Assembly: GCF_006715045.1 (NCBI RefSeq)
Contig: NZ_VFML01000002.1
Location: forward strand, 496,001 to 560,000
DNA length: 64,000 nt
From: Amycolatopsis cihanbeyliensis
GTDB lineage: Bacteria > Actinomycetota > Actinomycetes > Mycobacteriales > Pseudonocardiaceae
Direction: 5' to 3'
The notes under the pieces were generated by a model. That model was not told the DNA's origin. It saw only the letters and a list, made by a program, of their open reading frames with translations, and ran no database searches. Of this stretch, positions 1-8,594 are shown piece by piece. Every line of letters starts with the position of its first letter. Positions within the stretch are counted from its first letter, which is position 1. Both the position numbers and the translations under genes were made by a program.

Positions 1-240
1 GTACATAACTAGTGCGGTCCGAGTCATCCATGGTCCCATATGGATGGTCGCGGCACCGAGCACCACGGCGCTGGCAAGTGTCATGGCGCCGTAGTCACGC
101 ATCAGATGCTCGTTGTAGGCCATGCCCATTCCGACCACCTCGAGCGCGAAGAACCGCGCCGGGAAGAACAGCGCCCACACGCCGACGACAATCTGGGTCG
201 CGGCGAGAAACCCGAGACCGACGCGAAGCCACCGCCGCAT
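1..240 (-). CDS. Partial small membrane protein (C-terminus outside window)
   Basis: Only the first 80 residues are visible; the gene runs off the left edge. Reading from the ATG at 240 gives MRRWLRVGLGFLAATQ, then a hydrophobic segment, a middle YNEHLMRDYGAM stretch and a second hydrophobic segment, so it is a small multi-pass membrane protein. The YNEHL(M/V)RD stretch resembles unnamed actinobacterial membrane proteins of about 120 residues. Its start codon overlaps the stop codon of the NmrA-type gene upstream (ATGA at 242-239), so it is probably translationally coupled to it. I cannot assign a function. Confidence 0.6.
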   Translation of the reverse strand, partial: MRRWLRVGLGFLAATQIVVGVWALFFPARFFALEVVGMGMAYNEHLMRDYGAMTLASAVVLGAATIHMGPWMTRTALVMY

Positions 241-1013
241 CACCGGCTCCGTCCGTGCGCACGGTCTCCGGCCAGGAAGTCGTCGAACGTGATCCGCCCG
301 GCAGCCCGATTCGGGGTGAGGTGATGCCCTGCGCGATAGTCCCGGATCGCCTTGCCGGGCAAGGGAACGGCACACACCGGCCGTCGGCGGCCGATCGCAC
401 GGAGGTAGTTGCGGGCCAGTTCGGCGGCCTCCCGCACCTCCGGGCCGCCGATGTCCGGCACCCGGTTCGCGGCCGATTCTGCCGCGAGCGTGACCAGTTG
501 GTCGGCCACCTCCGTGACGTCGATCGGCTGGAAATGCACCTTCGACGGCATCAGCGTCACCGGCAGCAGGCGTTGGACATCGCACATGGTGGCGATCAGG
601 TCGTGGAACTGGGTCGCGCGCAGGATCGTCCACGGCAGTCCGGAGTGCTCGACCAGCCGTTCGCACGCCAGCTTCGCTCGGTAGTAGCCGAGCGCGACGT
701 AGTCGATACCGACGATCGACACGTATACCAGGTGCGGGCCGCCCGCCGCTTTCGCGGCCTCGATCAGGTTGCCGGTCGAAGCCACATCGCCTCGCCCGTT
801 GGTGGTCGCCAGGTGGATGATCACGTCCGCTTCGGCGGCCGCACCGGCCAGCCCGCTGCCGGTGCGCAGATCACCCACCACCCAACAGTGAGCGGCCGGC
901 TCCCGCCTTCTGCGGGTCAGCACCCGCACGTCGTGGCCCGTATCGAGCAGTCGCGGCACCAGCGCGCGCCCGAGCCGTCCAGTGCCGCCGGTGACCAGAA
1001 CCTGTTTCGTCAT
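240..1013 (-). CDS. NmrA-like NAD(P)-binding atypical short-chain reductase
   Basis: A 257-residue protein from the ATG at 1013 with a GGAGCG ribosome site just upstream. The N-terminus MTKQVLVTGGTGRLGRALV is a Rossmann dinucleotide-binding motif (GxxGxxG). YVSIVGID and YYRAKLACE carry the Tyr and Lys positions typical of extended or atypical SDRs, and WTILRATQFHD is the usual NmrA/YwnB-type segment. The substrate is unknown. It lies 38 bp downstream of the broken ECF41-type sigma factor gene and overlaps the next membrane-protein gene, an arrangement common for ECF41 targets. It is probably cytoplasmic. The family assignment is firm and the role is not. Confidence 0.85.
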   Translation of the reverse strand: MTKQVLVTGGTGRLGRALVPRLLDTGHDVRVLTRRRREPAAHCWVVGDLRTGSGLAGAAAEADVIIHLATTNGRGDVASTGNLIEAAKAAGGPHLVYVSIVGIDYVALGYYRAKLACERLVEHSGLPWTILRATQFHDLIATMCDVQRLLPVTLMPSKVHFQPIDVTEVADQLVTLAAESAANRVPDIGGPEVREAAELARNYLRAIGRRRPVCAVPLPGKAIRDYRAGHHLTPNRAAGRITFDDFLAGDRAHGRSR

Positions 1014-1051
1014 GCGTCGCTCCGTGGTGGCTGGAATCTCGCCTTGCACCA

Positions 1052-1948
1052 CTAGGAACCGAGTGACTCCTCGGAATGTGACAACCGGGTCAGTTGCGCG
1101 CCGACGAACCGGAGCTTGTCCGGGTTGGCGACGATCCGGATGCCGGTAATCTGGCCGTCCACGATCTCTGGCACCAAAACACCGAGCAGCGTGGATGCGA
1201 ACCAACCGAGTACCGCCGGAGTGCCGTTCACCTCGCGGATGGACACCGTGAGATCTTCGACATACCGGCTGGTGACGGTCGCCAGATACCGCGCCACCTT
1301 CTCCGCGCCGCGCACAGGCAACCGGGTACACCGAGCGTGCCGCCACCGTCGGCGACCGATGTGACGTCCTCGGCGAGTATCCGCTCCAGGCCGGCGAGGT
1401 CACCGCCGCGGCGTCGAGGAACCGCTCGACCAGCATCCGATTCTTGGGGACGTCGCCCGCGGACCGCGGGAGCCCGGCGTCTGACAGCCGTTTCCGCGCC
1501 CGGCTGTGCAACTTCCGGCAGTTCGACTCCGAAAGCTTGACCAGTTCAGCCACCTCGCGATGGCTGTAGCCGAACGCTTCACGCAGCACGAAAACCGCCC
1601 GCTCGCCTGGGGTGAGCCGTTCGGCGAGCACCAGGAAGGCCAGCGATACCGTGCCCCGCTGCTCTGCCGTCTCCATCGGCCCCAGCGCGCTATCGGAGGT
1701 CAGCACCGGCTCCGGCAGCCACTGTCCGACATAGCGTTCTCGACGACTCAGGGCCGACCCGAGCCGGTTCAGGCATATGTTGGTGGTGACCTTGACCAGC
1801 CACGCGGACGGCTCCTTGACCGAGCCCGGTTCGGTGCCGTACCACCGCAGGAAGACGTCCTGAACGACATCCTCCGCGTCCGCGGCGCCGAACCGAGCAT
1901 CCGGTACGCCAGGCCGAACAGCCGCGGCCGTTGCCGCTCGAACTCCAC
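1052..1948 (-). pseudogene. Frameshifted ECF41/SigJ-type RNA polymerase sigma factor
   Basis: Homology to a SigJ-like sigma factor with a C-terminal SnoaL-like domain is spread over successive reading frames on the minus strand. The frames are FGLAYRMLGSA (from about 1930), then DAEDVVQDVFLRWYG through the region 4 helix-turn-helix and VERFLDAAA (to about 1405), then GDLAGLERILAEDVT, and finally PVRGAEKVARYLATVTSRY to the end at 1052. Each junction (near 1893, 1405 and 1325) shifts in the same direction, like a loss of one base. Three shifts together return the last part to the first frame. WLPEP and NPDKL motifs of ECF41 factors are intact. A GTG at 1948 is the likely original start. It is probably non-functional, although three sequencing errors cannot be excluded. 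Confidence 0.75.
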
Positions 1949-2269
1949 GACCGGCGCGGATCCGGGGCTTCTCCCTGGACGGTTTACGGCCGCAGTTCTC
2001 GCACGACACCGCCGATGGCCATGTCACCATTGCGCGGCCCCCGTCTCCGGCAAGGTGCCTTTCTGGTCGGCGAAGAGCCGGTGCCTGGCCCCGAACAGAG
2101 CGGGCGTGGCACAAGCGTGGCGACATCAGCATCCGCAGCGATGTGGCCGAGATCACGCTCTGCGGTGACATACACAGCGTTCACCACCGTGACCGACCTG
2201 AAAGGGCGGTCAGCGAGCCCATCGGCGACGATGCCTGTGCTGAGCAATGATCAGTCGCCATAACGAACG

Positions 2270-2321
2270 AGAGTTCGGGTTGTGCCACGTTGTGGGCCTA
2301 ACGTGCCACAACGCGAACTCT
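2270..2321. repeat. Large imperfect palindrome, 22-bp arms
   Basis: The left arm at 2270-2291 pairs with the right arm at 2300-2321 with only two mismatches and an 8-base loop. It lies in a 561-bp gap (1949-2509) between the sigma factor pseudogene and the 3' end of the oxidoreductase gene. I see no gene in the rest of that gap. A diverged copy lies at 5051-5100. There is no run of T after the stem on either side, so a simple intrinsic terminator is not the best explanation. Confidence 0.8.
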
Positions 2322-2509
2322 TTGGTCCTCGTCGAGGGCCTCGAGATCACGATCCAACCGGTCGGCTTTCGGTGCCTTCCGTCGGAAGTTGCCCAGGTCA
2401 AGCGCCAGGGCGGCGACGCATGACTGCCACCGTCGAGCTCACCGCACCGATGCGGCCCGCCGTCGACCAGTCTGTTCGCGGGACATCCGTCTTCGGCACG
2501 CCGCACAGG

Positions 2510-3418
2510 TCAGAGGTCGACGGCGAGGCGGGACGAAAGCGCGCGGGAGACGCAGCAGTACATGCGGCCGGGTGGCGCGCCGATGCCGTCGCGATGCTCC
2601 GGCTCCCCGTCGACGACGGCGATCTCGCAACTTCCGCAAACCCCTTCGCGGCAGCCAGACGGTACGCGATACCTCGCATGGTTCAACGCGTCCAGCATGG
2701 ACTCGTCCGCACTGACCTGGATTGTCTGTCCCGATCGGACGCAGCGCACTTCGAACGGCTTGTTGGGCGCGAACTCCTTGACCGCCGGCCGGAAACGCTC
2801 GATGTGCGTCCGCTCCGCAGGAAACGCCGTCTCGGCCGCGTCGAGCATCGACGTGGGGCCACAGCAATACACCAGCGCTCGTGGGCTCAGCGCGGCCGCC
2901 AGCGCGGCGAAGTCGGGCCTGCCGTGCTCATCGGTGGCGTAGATGCGCACCCGATCGCCGTAGACAGCTCGGAGCTCGTCGGCGAACGGCATGGTGGCCA
3001 CCGACCTGCCCACATACACCAACGTCGCCGAGGCTCCCGCTTCGACCGCCGTCGCCAGCATCGGCACGATGGGGGTGATGCCGATCCCCCCGCCGAGGAA
3101 CAGGTACTCCGGCGCGGGCAGCAGGTTAAAGTTGTTCCGTGGCACCGAGACTTCGAGCGTGCGACCCGTGCGCAGGAACAGGTGGACGTACTCCGAGCCG
3201 CCCCGGCTGAGCCGGTCGTGACGGACGGCGACGCGGTAGCTGTCGCGATCGGCCGGGTTCCCGCACAGCGAGTACTGCCGGATCAGCCAGTTGGGCAGCG
3301 CCAGATCGACGTGCGCGCCCGGTTCCCAGGGGGCCAGCGGGCCCTCGGCACCGCGCAGGACGAGCGAGACGACGCCCGCGGCGACCGGCTCCACCTGCTC
3401 GAGAACTGTTCGCTGCAT
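2510..3418 (-). CDS. PDR/VanB-type ferredoxin-linked oxidoreductase (FMN/NAD reductase with 2Fe-2S domain)
   Basis: A 302-residue electron-transfer protein. The N-terminal FAD/FMN-binding barrel carries RQYSLCGNP, the NAD domain has LFLGGGIGITPIVPM and VYCCGPTSML, and the C-terminal plant-type ferredoxin domain has CREGVCGSCE plus a later Cys in YCCVSRA, giving four 2Fe-2S ligands. This order matches phthalate dioxygenase reductase/VanB family reductases, which pass electrons from NAD(P)H to an oxygenase. No oxygenase gene is adjacent. The ATG at 3418 is preferred because GAGGTG lies 8 bases upstream, and that site overlaps the stop of the preceding PPOX gene, so the two form an operon. Confidence 0.88.
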   Translation of the reverse strand: MQRTVLEQVEPVAAGVVSLVLRGAEGPLAPWEPGAHVDLALPNWLIRQYSLCGNPADRDSYRVAVRHDRLSRGGSEYVHLFLRTGRTLEVSVPRNNFNLLPAPEYLFLGGGIGITPIVPMLATAVEAGASATLVYVGRSVATMPFADELRAVYGDRVRIYATDEHGRPDFAALAAALSPRALVYCCGPTSMLDAAETAFPAERTHIERFRPAVKEFAPNKPFEVRCVRSGQTIQVSADESMLDALNHARYRVPSGCREGVCGSCEIAVVDGEPEHRDGIGAPPGRMYCCVSRALSSRLAVDL

Positions 3419-3430
3419 AACCAAATCACC

Positions 3431-4072
3431 TCAGTACAGCTGCCGGTAGCCGGCTTCGAGCATGTTCTCCAGCACCGTCGAATCGACGTCGAGCCCCATC
3501 TGGTCGGCGGCGATCTCGCCCGCGGACGGCAACTCCCCAGCCAGAGCCTGGCTCGCGGGATCCCACAGCCGAGACCGGATCAGCGCGCGTCCACAGTGGA
3601 AGAAAGCCTCCACCACATCCACGACGAGTGCCAGCTCCGCTTCCTTGCCCTCGGTCCGCATCCGGGCGAGCACGTCCGGTTCGTCGGTGGGATACGCACG
3701 ACCGTTGACACGCAACACTTCCCGCACCCCGGGGACGACGAACATCAGTCCGATCCCGTCGTTCTCGGCGAGATTGCGAAACGAGTCGGCGATCTTGTTG
3801 CCCGGCCGGTCGGGAATCGCGAGCGTGCGCTCATCGAGCACCTTGACGAACCCCGGGTAGTCGCCACGCGGTGAGCAGTCGGGCAGGCCGGTCGCATCCG
3901 ACGTGGACATCGCCAGGAACGGGGAATGGGCGATGAAACGGCGGCAATGCCGGTCGATGCGGCTGTGGACCTTGGCCTTGATCATGGCCTCGGGCTCCCC
4001 GAGCCGAGCGCGGACCTCCTCGAAAGACACCCGGCGCGGACGGGACTCGTTGACGACGTTGCTACTGGTCAT
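3431..4072 (-). CDS. FMN-dependent PPOX-type flavoprotein (MSMEG_1061-like)
   Basis: A 213-residue cytoplasmic protein of the pyridoxamine 5'-phosphate oxidase-like split-barrel fold. Residues around SPFLAMSTSDATGLPDCSPRGDYPGFV and LAIPDRPGNKIADSFRNL form the usual FMN-binding region, followed by GIGLMFVVPG and RVNGRAYPTD. Relatives are general FMN- or F420-dependent reductases of unknown substrate. It is the first gene of a two-gene operon with the PDR-type reductase and is divergent from a TetR regulator, which points to an inducible oxidation or detoxification function. I cannot name the substrate. Confidence 0.82.
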   Translation of the reverse strand: MTSSNVVNESRPRRVSFEEVRARLGEPEAMIKAKVHSRIDRHCRRFIAHSPFLAMSTSDATGLPDCSPRGDYPGFVKVLDERTLAIPDRPGNKIADSFRNLAENDGIGLMFVVPGVREVLRVNGRAYPTDEPDVLARMRTEGKEAELALVVDVVEAFFHCGRALIRSRLWDPASQALAGELPSAGEIAADQMGLDVDSTVLENMLEAGYRQLY

Positions 4073-4139
4073 GGCACAATTATGAGCAATCTTTCGGTTC
4101 GCGCACTACTCGCTTTCGCGCCGGTTCACAGGGGGTGCC
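4073..4139. promoter_or_regulatory. Divergent promoter/operator region between PPOX operon and tetR-type gene
   Basis: Only 67 bases separate the divergent start codons at 4072 and 4140, so both promoters and any TetR operator must lie here or run into the coding ends. A locally AT-rich stretch sits near 4077-4095 (CACAATTATGAGCAATC). I see no clean long palindrome in it, so the operator is inferred from layout only. Confidence 0.45.
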
Positions 4140-4763
4140 ATGACGTCGGAGCAGCGCCGGCTTCAGCCACGTAAACAGCCACGCCAGGTCCGGGCCGAGC
4201 TAACCCGGCAGCGCATCCTCACCGCCGCTGCTCACATTTTCGCCGAGTACGGCTACGCCGCGGGCACCACGAACCGGATCGCCGAGCAGGCGCGGATCTC
4301 CATCGGCTCGCTGTACCAGTACTACCCGAACAAGGACGCGATCCTGGCCGAGCTGCTGACCCGCCACCTCGACGGTGACCGGGCCACCGCAACGCTCAGC
4401 CAGTACAAAGGCCCGCCGGAGTCGCTCGAGGACATCATCCGGGTGTTCGTGCGAACGGTGATCGAAAACCATCTCGACGACCCGCAGCTGCTGCGGATCA
4501 TGATCGAGCAGGCACCCCGCTCCGGCGAGCTCCTGGAGAGGATCACCCAGCAGGAGTGGGCGATGATCGGTCACCTGCGGGACCTGCTCGACCGCCACCC
4601 CGAAGCCCGGGTCCAGGACAAGGACACGGCCGCCCGACTCGTGACATCCACCGTGGAGCTCACCGTGCACCAGCTCATCGCCGCGCCCGGCTCCATCGAC
4701 ACCACACGGCTGGAGCACGAGCTCGTGGCGATGATCACCGGCTACCTCCGCGCGAGCCGGTGA
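4140..4763 (+). CDS. TetR/AcrR family transcriptional regulator
   Basis: A 207-residue protein with a clear N-terminal TetR helix-turn-helix: TRQRILTAAAHIFAEYGY, then TTNRIAEQARISIGSLYQYY and PNKDAILAEL at about residues 22-70. The rest is an all-helical ligand-binding domain. The ATG at 4140 follows GGGGGTGCC. It is divergent from the PPOX/PDR-reductase pair and probably represses it in the absence of a ligand, as is usual for TetR genes beside oxidoreductases. The ligand is unknown. Confidence 0.92.
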   Translation: MTSEQRRLQPRKQPRQVRAELTRQRILTAAAHIFAEYGYAAGTTNRIAEQARISIGSLYQYYPNKDAILAELLTRHLDGDRATATLSQYKGPPESLEDIIRVFVRTVIENHLDDPQLLRIMIEQAPRSGELLERITQQEWAMIGHLRDLLDRHPEARVQDKDTAARLVTSTVELTVHQLIAAPGSIDTTRLEHELVAMITGYLRASR

Positions 4764-5050
4764 GAACCTTCGGCCCTTCCCCGCGGCATCCGGGCAGAAG
4801 CAGGTGCTGCTGGTGCTCACCGGTCCGCGCCCGGCCCCGCGTGCGCCAGGACGCCGTGGTACCGGAGCTCGACCGCACCGAGGTTGTGGTCGACGGCGTG
4901 ATCGAGCTGAGCCCAGACGCCGCAGCGGAGACCGAATCGAACTCAGCTACCCCAGCGCTCCGGCTCCCTCAGCTCGTGCTCGACCCCTGACCGAGTCAGC
5001 ATCCTCATAGCAAACCGGACAACTGTCACTGGTGCGTGCCCAAAGAGTCG

Positions 5051-5100
5051 AGAGTTCAGGTCGCCACACGTTGCGGACCGAATGCACCACAATGCGAACC
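5051..5100. repeat. Diverged copy of the 2270 palindrome
   Basis: Over 50 bases this segment aligns without gaps to 2270-2319 with about 12 differences, most of them transitions. The palindrome is weaker here because the arms have drifted apart. It sits downstream of the TetR gene and upstream of the mobile-element-like region, so the two copies bracket the oxidoreductase cassette. Confidence 0.65.
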
Positions 5101-5225
5101 GCGCTATCCTGGCTGTTGGGCCGCCCGTAGAGGTCCGTCCGATCCGGACTCGGTCATGCGCACCGGGCCGTTGATCCTGCACCGAGCGTCCCGTTCCGGT
5201 CACCGAGTCGTCGCCGTTTCGGTGT

Positions 5226-5262
5226 CCGTATGCCCGCCGTCTCGGATACGGTGGGCATACGG
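5226..5262. repeat. Inverted repeat upstream of replication-relaxation gene
   Basis: Arms at 5226-5242 and 5246-5262 pair over 17 bases with two or three mismatches around a 3-base centre (CCGTATGCCC against GGGCATACGG at the outer ends). It lies about 95 bases before the start of the replication-relaxation gene. It may be an operator for that gene or a hairpin connected with element replication or transfer. Function is inference. Confidence 0.6.
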
Positions 5263-5356
5263 TGGGGTCGTACGCTACTAAGCCGCAGGTGGCGGGGAGG
5301 AAGAGCCCGACGAACCGCAATGGTTCCCACATGGGGGGCGCACGTGCGCGTGGGGG

Positions 5357-6586
5357 ATGTCGAGCAGGCGTGCCGGTGAGCCCGATGCCGCCGTGTGGTC
5401 CTGGCTTCGTGATCGCGACCGGCGCATCCTGGCTCTGCTGGAGGCACACAAGGTGCTCACTACTGCGCAGATCGCCGCGCTGGAGTTCCCGACGCTGGAT
5501 CGCGCGCAGCGGCGGCTGGTCGCGCTGGCGCGGCGGGGGCTGTTGTGGCGCTGGCGTCCGGCGGTCGTGGGTGGCGGCTCGGCGCCGCATCACTACGCGC
5601 TGGGCTACCTCGGCGCGCAACTGCTGGCCGCGCAGCGGGTGGAAGATCCGCCGCGTCCCGGCGCGTGGCAGACCCGGCTGACCCGGCTGGCCGAATCGCC
5701 GCAACTGCGGCATCTGCTGGGAACGAATCAGTTCTTCTGCGATCTCGTGCAGTACGCGTGTGCGCATCCCGAGGAATGTGTCGGCCCGGAAAAGGGATTC
5801 GGCGGGCTCACACTCTGGATGTCGGAAATCACGGCGCGGGAATGGTTCGGGGAATTCGAGGGTGCCGGGTGGGTCCGGCCGGATTCCTACGGATGCTTCG
5901 AAGAACGAGGTCGGATGGTTCGGTTCTTTTTGGAGTACGACACCGGCACGGAGTCGTTGCAGCGATTGCTGGAGAAGGTCAAGCGCTACGAGGAGATGGC
6001 CACTGACGCGTTCGGGATCGTGCTGTTTTGGCTGCACTCAGCCCGGCGGGAGCGGACGGTGCATCGCGCGCTCGCCAAGGCCATCGGGGGTGAGCGGCTG
6101 CGGTTCGTGATGGCCACCGCCGCCCGCGACCACGGTGATCCGGACGGCCCGGCGGGGGCTGTGTGGGCGGTGGTCGGCAAGGCTCGACTTGATGTGGACG
6201 CCGCCTCGGCGCAGTGGCTGGTACGGCTGGCCGACCTGCCGCAGCGTGGACCCCGCGAGCACTGGCCGCCGCTGCTGGACAAGCCGTTCACCATGGCCAT
6301 GATCGAACAGCCCACCTTCCACCAGCGCCGGTTCGGCATGACCGCCGAAGAGATGAAAGCCCGCGGGCTCGACCCGGCGACCGGCCAACGGGCGATCAAG
6401 CGCAACCCGTACACCGGACAACCCATCAAGGACGACGAGGTCGATATCGAGCTCTACGACGACACTGGCGATGACGAGGATCCGGTCACGCTGGATGGGG
6501 TACAACGGCGGATGGCCGCGCAGCCGCCGGTACGCGGGCGGACGGACGAACCGTGGTCCCTGCCGCGTAACCGCAAGCGGCAGTGA
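5357..6586 (+). CDS. Replication-relaxation family protein (mobile element)
   Basis: A 409-residue protein with an N-terminal winged-helix-like region (RDRRILALLEAHKVLTTAQIA, followed by RAQRRLVALARRGLL) at about residues 18-65, then LGTNQFFCDLV and FFLEYDTGTESL. These features match the Replic_Relax family found on actinobacterial plasmids and integrative conjugative elements. The C-terminal 60 residues are acidic and basic low-complexity sequence. Its job is probably in element replication or nicking control. No conjugation ATPase or primase gene follows, so the element looks reduced. The ATG at 5357 follows GTGGGGG. Confidence 0.8.
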   Translation: MSSRRAGEPDAAVWSWLRDRDRRILALLEAHKVLTTAQIAALEFPTLDRAQRRLVALARRGLLWRWRPAVVGGGSAPHHYALGYLGAQLLAAQRVEDPPRPGAWQTRLTRLAESPQLRHLLGTNQFFCDLVQYACAHPEECVGPEKGFGGLTLWMSEITAREWFGEFEGAGWVRPDSYGCFEERGRMVRFFLEYDTGTESLQRLLEKVKRYEEMATDAFGIVLFWLHSARRERTVHRALAKAIGGERLRFVMATAARDHGDPDGPAGAVWAVVGKARLDVDAASAQWLVRLADLPQRGPREHWPPLLDKPFTMAMIEQPTFHQRRFGMTAEEMKARGLDPATGQRAIKRNPYTGQPIKDDEVDIELYDDTGDDEDPVTLDGVQRRMAAQPPVRGRTDEPWSLPRNRKRQ

Positions 6587-6613
6587 TCAGTCGAAGCCTC
6601 ATGGTGCTGACCG

Positions 6614-7441
6614 TTAGCTGAACGCACCGACACGGGCCCGCTCAAGTGATGCCTCTGTGCCGAGTTCCGCACGCGCGACCGGATTCTCCACATAGAATCG
6701 CACTAGGTGGTAGACGAGGCTGGCATCTAGTGCAAAGAAGATCAGGTCGATCTCGATCATCGGGACGGGAGGCAACCTGTCGATCCGCCACGGCCTGCCG
6801 AACTGCCGCTTCTCCCACGGCGCGTTCCGGTATGCGACCGCCAGCACCTCGGGCCTGCCATTGTAGGCCGCGCCAACCGTGACAAAGGACTCCCACGGCA
6901 GAAACGAGGTGAAGGTGAATCCCCGCTGGTAAATCCCCTGTTGAGTCAGCACGACCCGGCCGCGTCGCAACTGACCGACCGCCATCAACCAGAAAAAGCT
7001 GAGCATGAAGAGGGAAGCCAGCCCGCACAAAACGACAACAACAGGCTTTCCTCCGACGCCATCAGCGGATGCGTAGTCCAACGTAGCCAGCACGGCCATC
7101 GCACTCGCGCAGCCGACAAGCGCTATCAAGATCGCGAACGTCACCATGGAGTACCGAATCTCGGTTGCCGGACGACCCTGATACGTAGTGGTTGCGATGT
7201 CGCTGGCGATATGTGGTCGATACAACCTGGTGATCAGACCAAATGCCGCAATCAATAGCAAGATAGCGGCGAACAGCCAAACGTACTTGAGCGCCGACGG
7301 CTTGTCAATCGAGACGAAACCGTATCCAACGGGAACGCATAGTAGAACAAGCAGAAGGATGAACACGAACGAGAACTTCAGTCTCGCGCCAACGCCAGCA
7401 GGCCACTCGTCCGGACGGGGCAACGAACTAGAAGATGGCAT
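6614..7441 (-). CDS. Multi-pass membrane protein, candidate partner or immunity protein
   Basis: About 275 residues from the ATG at 7441, which overlaps the end of the ESX-like toxin gene by 14 bases. Four hydrophobic segments occur near residues 25-45, 55-75, 105-125 and 135-160 (for example FSFVFILLLVLLCVPVGYGF). A soluble C-terminal domain starts VVLTQQGIYQRGF and resembles YcxB-like domains. A TTG at 7456 is an alternative start. Its position last in the toxin operon, overlapping the large secreted-type protein, suggests immunity or export partnership, but no motif proves this. Confidence 0.6.
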   Translation of the reverse strand: MPSSSSLPRPDEWPAGVGARLKFSFVFILLLVLLCVPVGYGFVSIDKPSALKYVWLFAAILLLIAAFGLITRLYRPHIASDIATTTYQGRPATEIRYSMVTFAILIALVGCASAMAVLATLDYASADGVGGKPVVVVLCGLASLFMLSFFWLMAVGQLRRGRVVLTQQGIYQRGFTFTSFLPWESFVTVGAAYNGRPEVLAVAYRNAPWEKRQFGRPWRIDRLPPVPMIEIDLIFFALDASLVYHLVRFYVENPVARAELGTEASLERARVGAFS

Positions 7442-8591
7442 CCCACGCGTCCCCAATCACGCCACCGACGGCCTCGGCTGTGTCACCCACAGCATCTAGT
7501 CCGTCTTCGATTGCGTCGCCCACAGCGCCCACTCCGTTCTCCCACAGAGAATCGACCATACCGGATGTGAACACGCCAACCCCGGCACCGACAATTGCGC
7601 CTACCACCGTGCCCGCCACCGGAACCGGGATGAATGAGCCGACCGCGGCGCCTGCGGCCATCGATGCGCCGAAGCCGACCGCCCCCGAGGTGACCGCCTG
7701 CGCGACCGGTTTCCCGTTCGCGATATCGTAGACGACACCCGCGGCGGCCAGCGCTCCGCCCGCGCGAAAGCCCCATTTGGCGGCGTTTCCGTCCACGTTC
7801 TTCGCGGCAGCGGCGACATCATCAGCCTGGTATGCTACCGCCCTGCCCGCGTCGAAGTCACGGTAGATCTGCGACGCATTGGTGCCCGCCGGGGCGGCAC
7901 GTGCTCGCTCTACGAGTTTAACGGACTCCTCGGAAAGGAACTTCGCCTGTTTGCCGAGGATGCTTGCATGTTTCGCAGCGAGTGCCGCAGCCGTGCCGTT
8001 GGTTAGATCACCGACGGCAAGTAGCGGCTTTTGCTTGATATCCTGCCATGCGTTCTTCACCGTCTCCGCGGCCAGCTTCGCGATGTGCTTCGCGGCCTCA
8101 GATTCAGTCTTGGCTGTGTTGTACGCGGCGACCTTGCTTGCATGCGCGTTGGAGGCAGCCACGGCGTCGTTGTGCGCCGAGACAGCCCCGGGGGTGACCG
8201 CGTCCCCGGTCGGTGGCGCGCCGGGCGCCGGTGGCCCCTTGCCAGGGTCTTCAATGAGGTCGCCGTTCACCATCAGCCCGGCTGCGGCGGCGCGTTCCCG
8301 TACACCTCGCATGTCCTCTTGTGCCCGGTGTAGCTCAGCGGCGTAGGTGTCGATGTTCTGCGCAGCGGTGTTGGCGGCGGCGGCCAACTCATCCGTCTTC
8401 CGCGCTGCGGTGGTCATCTTGCCACTGAACGCCTCGCCAGCTTCACCTTGCCAGCCCGCGTCCGCGCTGTTGCGAGCCTGGTAGATCTGACCCGCTGCAT
8501 CGGAAACGCCGGCGGCCAGCGAATCCCGCAGCCAGTTGCTGACACCCCTGACGTTCTCCGGGTTACCTTCGATCTTGGTGTCGATGCTCAC
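7428..8591 (-). CDS. WXG/ESX-like large secreted protein, probable membrane-active polymorphic toxin
   Basis: A 387-residue protein. The first 110 residues are helical with a WxG signature (DAGWQGEAGEAF), like type VII (ESX) substrates. A Pro/Gly-rich linker (DPGKGPPAPGAPPTGD) and an Ala-rich helical middle follow. The last 100 residues are Gly/Ala-rich and hydrophobic (GASMAAGAAVGSFIPVPVAG, VGAIVGAGVGVF), which suggests membrane insertion. GAGGTGA lies ahead of the ATG at 8591 and overlaps the stop of the preceding small gene. This domain order is that of actinobacterial T7SS polymorphic toxins. Activity and secretion are inferred. No ESX machinery genes are in the window. Confidence 0.65.
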   Translation of the reverse strand: MSIDTKIEGNPENVRGVSNWLRDSLAAGVSDAAGQIYQARNSADAGWQGEAGEAFSGKMTTAARKTDELAAAANTAAQNIDTYAAELHRAQEDMRGVRERAAAAGLMVNGDLIEDPGKGPPAPGAPPTGDAVTPGAVSAHNDAVAASNAHASKVAAYNTAKTESEAAKHIAKLAAETVKNAWQDIKQKPLLAVGDLTNGTAAALAAKHASILGKQAKFLSEESVKLVERARAAPAGTNASQIYRDFDAGRAVAYQADDVAAAAKNVDGNAAKWGFRAGGALAAAGVVYDIANGKPVAQAVTSGAVGFGASMAAGAAVGSFIPVPVAGTVVGAIVGAGVGVFTSGMVDSLWENGVGAVGDAIEDGLDAVGDTAEAVGGVIGDAWDAIF

Positions 8592-8594
8592 GTC

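Larger units (their letters stand above)
4764..5356. other. 593-bp spacer with possible coding remnant and palindromes
   Basis: The segment 4800-4990 reads on the plus strand as RTEVVVDGVIELSPDAAA and ends at a stop near 4990, which looks like the tail of a lost gene, but I find no start or family. Beyond it are the diverged palindrome copy (5051-5100) and a second inverted repeat (5226-5262) before the replication-relaxation gene. No tRNA or complete gene is visible. Confidence 0.4.

Noticed and set aside
240..2171. One continuous 643-codon minus-strand frame
   Set aside because: It joins the NmrA-type reductase, part of the sigma factor pseudogene and non-coding sequence in one frame by chance. 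Homology shows separate genes with a start at 1013.
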